This document shows positions 7,306-12,435 of a DNA stretch of 12,435 nt, piece by piece. Origin of the DNA: JBDTMT01 sp033764095 (lineage in GTDB: Bacteria; Desulfobacterota; Binatia; HRBIN30; CADEER01); NCBI GenBank assembly GCA_033764095.1, contig JANRJF010000090.1, positions 1-12,435 of the forward strand, given 5' to 3'. Positions within the stretch are counted from its first letter, which is position 1. The number at the start of each line of letters is the position of its first letter. The notes beneath the pieces are model-generated. The model did not search any database, was not told the origin of the DNA, and worked only from the letters and a program-made list of their open reading frames with translations. The position numbers were made by a program, and so were the translations under genes.

Positions 7306-7669
7306 AGCGTTCGAACACGGCGCGCCACTCATCCGGCTTCAACGCCGCGCGCAGCTTGGCGCGCGCCGCGAGGATGCGGCGGGTGGTGACGGCGCGGTCG
7401 GCGTCGAAGCTGCCGAACAGCTGCTCGAAGGCCTGGCGCGGCGCGCGTTGATCGCCGACCAGCCGCGCCACCTCGGCGGCGCGATGGCGCAGCGACTCGT
7501 CGTAACGGCGGCGCTCGTCGCGCATCTGCTCGTAGGCCGCCAGCGCCTGGCTGCGGCGCGCGTCATCCGGCACCGCGGCCTGCAGCCGATCCTCGACGCC
7601 GAGTGGCGTCGCCGGGCTGGGGAACCAGCCGACCAGCAGTGTCACCGCGAAGAGGATCGCCAGCGTCAT
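7304..7669 (-). CDS. Small membrane-anchored helical protein, paralogue of upstream lipoprotein
   Basis: The product has 121 residues. The N-terminus MTLAILFAVTLLVGWF is one hydrophobic segment, a signal anchor or signal peptide. The rest is helical and charged, ending with TRRILAARAKLRAALKPDEW. The ending resembles the LTxxQ-type motif of Spy/CpxP-like and metal-sensor proteins, but I cannot assign a family with confidence. The start at 7669 is chosen because it forms an ATGA overlap with the stop of the upstream gene; a longer frame back to 7726 would overlap that gene by 61 nt and bury the hydrophobic segment. Residues 41-119 align without gaps to residues 53-131 of the upstream lipoprotein with about 22 identities, so the pair probably arose by duplication. 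The stop lies in the right arm of the 36-bp inverted repeat. Confidence 0.7.
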   Translation of the reverse strand: MTLAILFAVTLLVGWFPSPATPLGVEDRLQAAVPDDARRSQALAAYEQMRDERRRYDESLRHRAAEVARLVGDQRAPRQAFEQLFGSFDADRAVTTRRILAARAKLRAALKPDEWRAVFER

Positions 7670-8103
7670 CGGCGCCCCGTCCACGCCGCCAGCGCGTCGG
7701 CGTCCGCTTCCGCCACTGCTTGCCACTCGCTGGCCGTCAGCAGCGCTGCCAGCGCCACTCGGGCGTCGATCAGCCGCTTGCGGGCGTGGTCGCGCCCGCT
7801 CTGCGCGCTCTTCAGCAGATCCTCGAAGTCGCGCGTGCCGGCGTCGTAGTCGCCGAACAACTGCGACGCCTGGATCTCCAACGCCTGGTTGGCGCGCGCC
7901 AGGTTGCGCAACTGGTGGTCGATGTCATCCACCAGCTGCAGCGCCTGCGCCTGCCGTGTCGGATCATCGACCGCGCCACTCACCGCGTCGCGCAACTGGT
8001 CTGCCGCCAGCCGCAACGCCTCGTCCGCTGTCCGCGGCTGCGGCGCGCATCCGCTGATGAGGGCCAACATGCAAAGCCCCGACACGCCACCTCGCAGCCG
8101 CAC
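7666..8103 (-). CDS. Small lipoprotein of unknown function, Spy-like helical
   Basis: The product has 145 residues with a classical lipoprotein signal, RLRGGVSGLCMLALISGC, where LISGC is the lipobox and the Cys is about residue 19. The mature part is helical and charged, with QLFGDYDAGTRDFEDLL and RKRLIDARVALAALLTASEW. It shares a colinear, ungapped domain with the next gene. GTG at 8103 gives a normal-length signal; the frame is open to an earlier start at 8154, which would add 17 residues before it. The stop overlaps the next gene's start as ATGA, which indicates an operon and likely partnership at the cell envelope. The function is not known to me. Confidence 0.7.
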   Translation of the reverse strand: MRLRGGVSGLCMLALISGCAPQPRTADEALRLAADQLRDAVSGAVDDPTRQAQALQLVDDIDHQLRNLARANQALEIQASQLFGDYDAGTRDFEDLLKSAQSGRDHARKRLIDARVALAALLTASEWQAVAEADADALAAWTGRR

Positions 8104-8190
8104 GCGTGCAAGTATTCCACGCCCGCCGCCAACCGAAAGCCCACCCCGGCGCAAGACGCACGTTTTGCTAAGTCGGGAAACACCGGCGGC

Positions 8191-8469
8191 TCACTGGCCG
8201 GGTTTGCGGCGCGGGTTCGGCGAACACTTCCGCGCCACTGGCCGGCTTCGCCACCAGGCGTCGTCGCCGCTCGGTTGCAGCTCGACGCGGTGGATCGTCT
8301 GCACGTTGTCGGCGGTGCTGTGCGTGACCTGATAGCCGGAGCCACCCGAGACGCTCAGCTCGGTGCGGACCGATGTGTCGCTGCCGTCGGCGCCGGCCGG
8401 GTCGGCGGCGAGGCCGAGCCGGCCGAAGGCTGAAAGCTGGCGCGCGGATTCGAACCGCGGACCAGCTGA
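8191..8469 (-). pseudogene. C-terminal remnant of an unrecognised coding sequence, no start
   Basis: On the minus strand a frame free of stops runs from 8469 to a TGA at 8191-8193. Between about 8430 and 8240 nearly every codon ends in G or C, and the peptide (GLAADPAGADGSDTSV, then GYQVTHSTADNVQTIHRVEL) looks like real protein. There is no ATG or GTG near its 5' end, and the frame runs back into a tRNA-like block. It is therefore probably the 3' end of a gene cut off by insertion or decay. A neighbouring frame continues with plausible coding sequence after about 8240, so a frameshift is possible. I do not recognise the family. Confidence 0.4.
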
Positions 8470-8476
8470 TTACGAA
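8435..8476 (-). other. 3' half of a tRNA-Thr(CGT) gene, probable attachment-site scar
   Basis: Reading the minus strand from 8476, the sequence gives an anticodon loop TTCGTAA (anticodon CGT, Thr), the 3' anticodon stem TCAGC, a variable loop TGGTC, a T arm with a perfect 5-bp stem (CGCGG/CCGCG) around TTCGAAT, and an acceptor 3' strand CGCCAGC plus discriminator T. The expected 5' half (acceptor, D arm, 5' anticodon stem) is missing; GGGGC stands where GCTGA should be. No CCA is encoded. Tyrosine recombinases often use tRNA 3' halves as core sites and leave such fragments at the far end of an integrated element. Confidence 0.65.
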
Positions 8477-9092
8477 GCCCCGCAGCCGGCTTGTGCCGCC
8501 GAAAACATTCGGCAATCTCGTGCTCTGACACTCGAGTTCACGGGGCACGGCGTTGGTCCATCTTTGTGAAGTGTATCATTCTCTCGACCCGTTCGCCGAC
8601 TTCCACAACAGCCGGAGCAGCTCCCGCGTCTCACGCACGCGGCAACTTACGACCTACCTGCCGGTTGAGCTCGACGATGCACAACGCGCAGATTGCTACG
8701 CCGGGACCGGCTACGATCGGTGCGTCGCTTTGCTCGCGTCCATAGAACGAACAGGGCGGCTGCAAACTCGACGCTGACGGAGCGCTAGCACCAGTCATGA
8801 CTGCGTGACGCTGGCAGTGGCGAGCCCCAACAGGCCCGAGTTCACCGGCCGTGCGCTCGATGCACGCTCGGGAATCCTCCTGCATCGGCCCCTGCGAGCC
8901 GTGGTCGGTGCCGTTGTCATTCTGCTCGACGCGGCCCGAGAACTCGCTCCACACCATCAGCACGCGTCTTGGGAGCAGTTCGGTCTGCGGCTGATGGAGC
9001 GCGGCGCGGAGAAGCACTCGCACCAGCGGACGCAAGGCTGGCGCCGCGATCGTCGTACTCCGTACATGGCTATGGATTCCGTGTTGGTGAAT
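8477..9092. other. Gene-poor, decayed region between tRNA fragment and SUKH gene
   Basis: About 616 bases hold no intact gene I can support. The only recognisable content is a DUF1501-like fragment on the minus strand near 8820-8967. A perfect 12-bp palindrome, CAGTCATGACTG, lies at 8792-8803. Composition is mixed, with an AT-richer start around 8560-8580. The stretch looks like fused remnants in a recombination-prone region. Confidence 0.55.
8820..8967 (-). pseudogene. DUF1501 protein fragment, frameshifted
   Basis: On the minus strand 8967-8883 encodes VLMVWSEFSGRVEQNDNG followed by TDHGSQGPM. This matches the conserved C-terminal SEF(G)RRV...GTDHG..GPM block of DUF1501 proteins (sulfatase-like fold, often exported). 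Soon after, a different frame gives RPVNSGLLG, similar to the next family motif, and then stops. The flanks show no further match. It is a remnant, not a working gene. Confidence 0.5.
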
Positions 9093-9551
9093 TCAGTTAG
9101 CTTGGCGCCCGCCACATAAATACTCTGGATGATCAATATAGAGTTGGACAAAGTCTGAAAATGACGCGGCAATAACAAGCGGCTTATCGTCTGCCACCAA
9201 TAACACTTGCTCATGCTGGGGGTCGGCCATGGAGACGCCGTAAAAATGGGATCGATAGAAGTAGTCAGCAAACACAAACACATTTCGATAATTGAGCGGG
9301 CTATGGACATCCGCATCAGAGACGAGGCGAATCTCTGAAAGTGGCCAAAAGCGAATGTTTCGAACGATATCAAGCTCCTGGCCGCTATCGTCCATCCCGT
9401 CTGCGGTCATGTAGAGCGCCCGCATTGCGGGGGGTAGAATGACCCTGTTTCGTTGCTCAAAGTCGTCCAGCGTCGCGACGGGAGCGCCGGCACGTACTTC
9501 CAGGCCGATTTCGTTCCACTTTCTCAACAAACGGTCGATGAGCAAAGTCAC
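9093..9551 (-). CDS. SUKH (SMI1/KNR4) family immunity protein
   Basis: The product has 152 residues, typical for a single SUKH domain. Family-like features are the N-terminal helix, RNRVILPPAMRALYMTADG, then RFWPLSEIRLVSD, a central strand region (NVFVFADYFYRSHFYGVSM) and a final FSDFVQLYIDHPEYL helix. SUKH proteins bind and neutralise the C-terminal toxin tips of Rhs and other polymorphic toxins in the cytoplasm. This gene lies just downstream of the Rhs gene, with 9 bases between the Rhs stop and this start, so it is probably the cognate immunity gene. A GAGGAGG at 9556-9562 overlaps the Rhs stop. GTG at 9551 is only 4 nt from it, and a TTG at 9545 is an alternative start. It is AT-richer than the left half of the window. 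Confidence 0.85.
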   Translation of the reverse strand: MTLLIDRLLRKWNEIGLEVRAGAPVATLDDFEQRNRVILPPAMRALYMTADGMDDSGQELDIVRNIRFWPLSEIRLVSDADVHSPLNYRNVFVFADYFYRSHFYGVSMADPQHEQVLLVADDKPLVIAASFSDFVQLYIDHPEYLCGGRQAN

Positions 9552-9555
9552 TCGG

Positions 9556-9562
9556 CCTCCTC
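9556..9562 (-). promoter_or_regulatory. Shine-Dalgarno site of the immunity gene, overlapping the Rhs stop
   Basis: The minus strand reads GAGGAGG, and its first two bases lie within the Rhs TGA stop codon. It is 4 nt from GTG 9551 and 10 nt from TTG 9545. The placement suggests that translation of toxin and immunity is coupled. Confidence 0.65.
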
Positions 9563-12317
9563 ACATGGCCCTCAGAAGCGCGTCTATCACCTTCAGGCGA
9601 GTTATCTGCGTAGACACGGGATCGCCGGCTTGTCCCGTAAGCGCCGCTACAGCAATTAGTCGGTAAATATACAGTGTCGTCTTACTCAAACCCGTGATCG
9701 GCGGAAGTATTCCCTGTTCGATGAGGTGCAACTGAAGCGCCGCGTCCTTGATGCCGGTGCCAAATAGGTCCTTGATGGCTTTGTTCTCGACTGCACTAAA
9801 GAAATGGGTTGCTCCGCCCTGATACCCCGGACCCTTGTTGTAATTGAATAACCTGAGGAAGTTCCCGAGCGAATACCGTTGGGTTCCCGCCATCCGCTCT
9901 TCTTCCGACAGTGTATTGCCGAGGTCGTTGAGGTCGAACGAGGACAGCCCGGTGACATCGATACGCTCGATCGGATTCCCAAAGACATATGCATAGAGGT
10001 TGGTCTCGCCGCTGAGGAACCTGATCGGATCCTTTTGAATCCAGCGGCCTGTAGTCGGCTGGTAGTCGCGTGCACCGAAAGACAGAAGCCCTGTTCCCGG
10101 CACAAGCGACGCTGAATCATCGGAGTCGTAAATCCCCCCCGCGTACCCAAACGGTTGCCACCCTGGATTCGTATCGAGAAGTGTACGGCCAAAGGCGTCG
10201 TACGCCATCTGCTGCGCCACGTTCGCGTTGAACACGTTGACGACCAACCGCACACTACCAAGGTGATCGGTCACAACTCGATAGGTCTGTCCGCCCTTTA
10301 GAATGTAGTCGGGTACGTGTGCCTTGCTGCCGTAGACAAATTCAGCGACCACATCGCCGGACCCATTCAGCTCGGCTACCGGTTCGAGCTGATCCTGGTA
10401 AAGCCACTGCTGAGCCAGCGTACCGTCGACCTTCTTCGCGATCCGGCGGTTGCGGCCGTCAACGACGTAGTCGATAGCTGTTCCATCAGGGAGGTCGACG
10501 TGGCGGAGATTGCCAAGTCCGTCGTAGGCGTAGGTGGTCACGGCGCTGCCCTCGGTCTTCTTCCATAGCTCGCCGTTGGCGGTGTACTCGTATGTGGTCA
10601 CTGCAGGGCCGACCGTCATGGAAAGCAGACGGTCCTGCGCGTCGTAGTTCGCGCTGACGTTGCCTTGCGTGGTGCTGGTGGGCGCGATGCGATTGCCATT
10701 GGCGTCGTAGTGGTACTCGGCGTTTGGCGTGTCGCACTCCTCGTCCGGACAGACTTGGAACAGGCGTCCGGCGTCGTCGTAGGTGTAGTACGTCGTCGTG
10801 GTGGCCGGCGGGGCGGGCGGGAGGGTGATGGTCTCCGCCACGCTGGTGATGCGGCCCAGCGCATCGCGCGTGTAGGCGCGCTCGAAGAACGGCGTGCCGT
10901 TGAACTTGGCGGTGTAGTGCGCCACCTCGCCGAAGTGGGCGCCGGTGCCGTAGTCGATGGTGTCGGTGATCGTCCCGCTTCCCGAGGTGATCGAGGTCCC
11001 GCGCAACAGGCCGTTGGCGGGGTCGCGGGTCAGGGTCAGCGCGCCGGCCTGGGTGAGCAGGTCGTCATTGTCGTACCCGAAGCTGATCGCCGGCTGGGTT
11101 GTGGTCCACACCGCAAGCTGCTGGGCATCGCGGCGGAAGCTGGTGTCGTAGTGCTGTGTGACGCTGGCGGTGGCGAGCCCGGCGCCGCTCCATGTCTCGC
11201 CGGTTGGCAAGCCGCCGTCGTAGCTGAATTCCAGCGTCGCCTCCGGGGTGACGATTCGCGCCAGGTTGCCGGTGTCGTCCCCGGCGCTGCCGAGATCGTC
11301 GTAGACGTACTGATGGACCTCGGTCGGGCCGTCAGCGGGATCGAGGGTTAGGGTATCGAGGCGCCCGGCGTGGTCGTACGCGTAGTCGATGGTGCCACCG
11401 TCTGGACGAGTGACCAGATCAAGCTGGCGGTCGGCCGTATAGGAATATGTGGTTTCGACTACGGCCAACGGCGGGGTGACTTGCGGCGGCGTGTAGCGCT
11501 CTTCCAGGTTCACCGGCGTGTAGCCAAAGCCGTGCGCCGGGCGACCCGGTGGAGTGATCGAGGTCACGTTGCCGGCCGGGTCGTAGTGGAACTCCACGCG
11601 GCGAAACAACGGTGGCTCGTCGGGCAGGAGCTGCGCACTGACGCGCCCCTGCGGGTCGTACTCGAAGAGGGTCTTCCGCCCGGCGGCATCGGTGGTGCTC
11701 TTCACCTGTCCCTTCGCCGCTGGCGGATACAGGCCGGGGAAGTCCACTGTGTCGAAGTCCGTCACGTACTCGATCGAGCTCGTCCGCGTCTCGAGGGTCT
11801 CCGGATTCTCCGGCCCGTATTTCATCGTCGTCGGCCGCCCTTCGCCGTCATAGCCGATGCGCAACGGATGCAAACCGGTGGCCTGCACGCGGGTGACCCG
11901 TCCTTTGGTATCGACGGTCGTCTGGGTGGTCCGCCCCGCCGGCGAGGTGTCGGTCGTCACGCGGGTGGCGCTGTTGTAGGTGCTGGTGCTCGGCGGGCGA
12001 CTGTTGATCGTCGTGGTGTCGGTCTGGTTGCCGAACACCAGTGGGTTGCCGGCGTAACTCGAAACGCTGCGCGCGCCGGTTACGGTTGCGGCCGTGCCGC
12101 CCGGGGTGGTGACGGTCGATTTGGTGGTGATCGGCGCCTGCAGGCCGAAGCGCGGGTCGGGGCCGATGGCGCTGGTCTGCACCGTGGCGTCGGCGGCAGT
12201 GATCGTCCGGCCGCCATCGACGCCGATGGTGAGCTGCGTCTGCGTGCCGTCAGGATTCAGGGTCGTGCGCCGCTGATCGCCTTCGGCGAGTTGTTCGCCC
12301 GCAGAGACTCGGGGCAC
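9561..12317 (-). CDS. Rhs/YD-repeat polymorphic toxin with unrecognised C-terminal tip, N-terminus missing
   Basis: The visible frame has 918 residues. It begins inside a YD-repeat region (DPRFGLQAPI, YDPQGRVS, YDPAGNVTS, YDHAGRLDTL, YDDAGRLF, YDANGNRI and others), then runs through an Rhs core: VPDYILKGGQTYRVVTDHLG, DYQPTTGRWIQKDPI, NLYAYVFGNPIERIDVTGL, ending near residue 791. Rhs proteins form a shell that holds and releases a C-terminal toxin delivered to rival cells. The last 127 residues (9564-9944) are the variable tip. The GTG at 12317 has no Shine-Dalgarno site, and in-frame stops lie just upstream near 12342 and 12433. Typical Rhs proteins have several hundred more residues, so the gene is probably 5'-truncated or frameshifted. 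A SUKH immunity gene follows directly. Confidence 0.88.
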   Translation of the reverse strand: MPRVSAGEQLAEGDQRRTTLNPDGTQTQLTIGVDGGRTITAADATVQTSAIGPDPRFGLQAPITTKSTVTTPGGTAATVTGARSVSSYAGNPLVFGNQTDTTTINSRPPSTSTYNSATRVTTDTSPAGRTTQTTVDTKGRVTRVQATGLHPLRIGYDGEGRPTTMKYGPENPETLETRTSSIEYVTDFDTVDFPGLYPPAAKGQVKSTTDAAGRKTLFEYDPQGRVSAQLLPDEPPLFRRVEFHYDPAGNVTSITPPGRPAHGFGYTPVNLEERYTPPQVTPPLAVVETTYSYTADRQLDLVTRPDGGTIDYAYDHAGRLDTLTLDPADGPTEVHQYVYDDLGSAGDDTGNLARIVTPEATLEFSYDGGLPTGETWSGAGLATASVTQHYDTSFRRDAQQLAVWTTTQPAISFGYDNDDLLTQAGALTLTRDPANGLLRGTSITSGSGTITDTIDYGTGAHFGEVAHYTAKFNGTPFFERAYTRDALGRITSVAETITLPPAPPATTTTYYTYDDAGRLFQVCPDEECDTPNAEYHYDANGNRIAPTSTTQGNVSANYDAQDRLLSMTVGPAVTTYEYTANGELWKKTEGSAVTTYAYDGLGNLRHVDLPDGTAIDYVVDGRNRRIAKKVDGTLAQQWLYQDQLEPVAELNGSGDVVAEFVYGSKAHVPDYILKGGQTYRVVTDHLGSVRLVVNVFNANVAQQMAYDAFGRTLLDTNPGWQPFGYAGGIYDSDDSASLVPGTGLLSFGARDYQPTTGRWIQKDPIRFLSGETNLYAYVFGNPIERIDVTGLSSFDLNDLGNTLSEEERMAGTQRYSLGNFLRLFNYNKGPGYQGGATHFFSAVENKAIKDLFGTGIKDAALQLHLIEQGILPPITGLSKTTLYIYRLIAVAALTGQAGDPVSTQITRLKVIDALLRAM
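9564..9944 (-). other. Variable C-terminal toxin tip of the Rhs protein
   Basis: The tip covers 127 residues after the core-ending DVTGL. It starts SSFDLNDLGNTLSEEERM, has a central GPGYQGGATHFFSAVENKAI and ends KVIDALLRAM. A hydrophobic stretch (TTLYIYRLIAVAAL) lies near the end. I see no HNH, ADP-ribosyltransferase, deaminase or RNase signature that I know. Position and the adjacent SUKH gene make it a toxin domain by context only. Confidence 0.6.
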
Positions 12318-12435
12318 GGATGCACCGGCCCGTGTGGGGTCTCACCCTGATCTGACATCGCACCGCGGAGACGCCATCGCCGTCTCGGCGACGACGGGAG
12401 ACCGGTCGGCGTCACGGGCGCCGGAGTTCAGTCAA
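12318..12435. other. Sequence upstream of the Rhs frame, no supported gene
   Basis: These 118 bases precede the Rhs frame. The Rhs reading frame has stop codons here (near 12342 and 12433), although the stretch between them is GC3-rich and looks partly coding. A small inverted repeat, GAGACG (12368) with CGTCTC (12381), is present. This is either a broken continuation of the Rhs gene or unrelated sequence at a rearrangement point. Confidence 0.4.

Noticed and set aside
7603..8433. A 276-codon plus-strand frame opposite the two small minus-strand genes
   Set aside because: The minus strand has a lipobox, an ATGA overlap and paralogous domains; the plus frame is their shadow.
8168..8548. A 126-codon minus-strand frame spanning the tRNA fragment
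   Set aside because: Its SWSAVRIRAPA-type segment is a translated tRNA T arm, and the rest is Arg-rich off-frame sequence.
8553..8777. Plus-strand 74-codon frame starting near a TATCAT box
   Set aside because: There is no family resemblance, codon bias is weak, and the promoter-like spacing is poor; it lies in a decayed strip.
8792..8803. Perfect 12-bp palindrome CAGTCATGACTG as an operator
   Set aside because: It lies in no promoter context and a single palindrome of this length can occur by chance.
8806..8832. Near match of about 25 of 27 bases to the Rhs gene around 11158-11184, suggesting a displaced Rhs piece
   Set aside because: The match is short and GC-rich, ends abruptly, and the surrounding frame fits a DUF1501 remnant better.

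Overview
The window is a high-GC bacterial chromosome segment with long GC3-rich genes. It most likely comes from a gram-negative Pseudomonadota, perhaps a gammaproteobacterium: there are Sec and lipoprotein signals, a periplasmic Spy/CpxP-like protein, a periplasmic multihaem c-type cytochrome and an Rhs/SUKH toxin-immunity pair. The lineage is inferred from gene content only.

Left part (1-7232, plus strand). The 3' end of a Spy/LTxxQ-type periplasmic protein with a cysteine-rich tail is followed by a repeat-bearing spacer. Next comes phosphoenolpyruvate carboxylase (ppc), in which two of the four classical aspartate-inhibition residues are replaced. A second repeat-filled spacer precedes an eight-haem cytochrome c with HEAT-like and TPR regions. 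That gene overlaps by 8 nt a DUF1254 gene, which is cut by one in-frame TAA from its apparent DUF1214 C-terminal half.

Middle part (7233-8480). A near-perfect 36-bp inverted repeat lies at the junction with a convergent minus-strand pair: a small lipoprotein and a small membrane-anchored protein. The two overlap by ATGA and are paralogous to each other. Upstream of them is a start-less coding remnant, and then the 3' half of a tRNA-Thr(CGT) gene with no 5' half. This looks like the attachment-site scar of an element that inserted into a tRNA gene.

Right part (8480-12435, minus strand). Base composition becomes more AT-rich and mosaic. It holds a decayed DUF1501 fragment, a SUKH (SMI1/KNR4) immunity gene, and directly upstream an Rhs/YD-repeat gene with a full Rhs core and a C-terminal tip of about 127 residues that I do not recognise. 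The Rhs gene lacks its N-terminal part in this window. The tip and the SUKH gene form a polymorphic toxin-immunity pair and are the best candidate for undescribed biology. The simplest reading is a genomic island whose left boundary is the tRNA fragment.

Three families of short-period repeats (two of 7 nt, one of 9 nt), each arranged as inverted arms, occupy gene ends in the left half. I saw no complete RNA gene, CRISPR array or intact insertion sequence, and no promoter I would defend.
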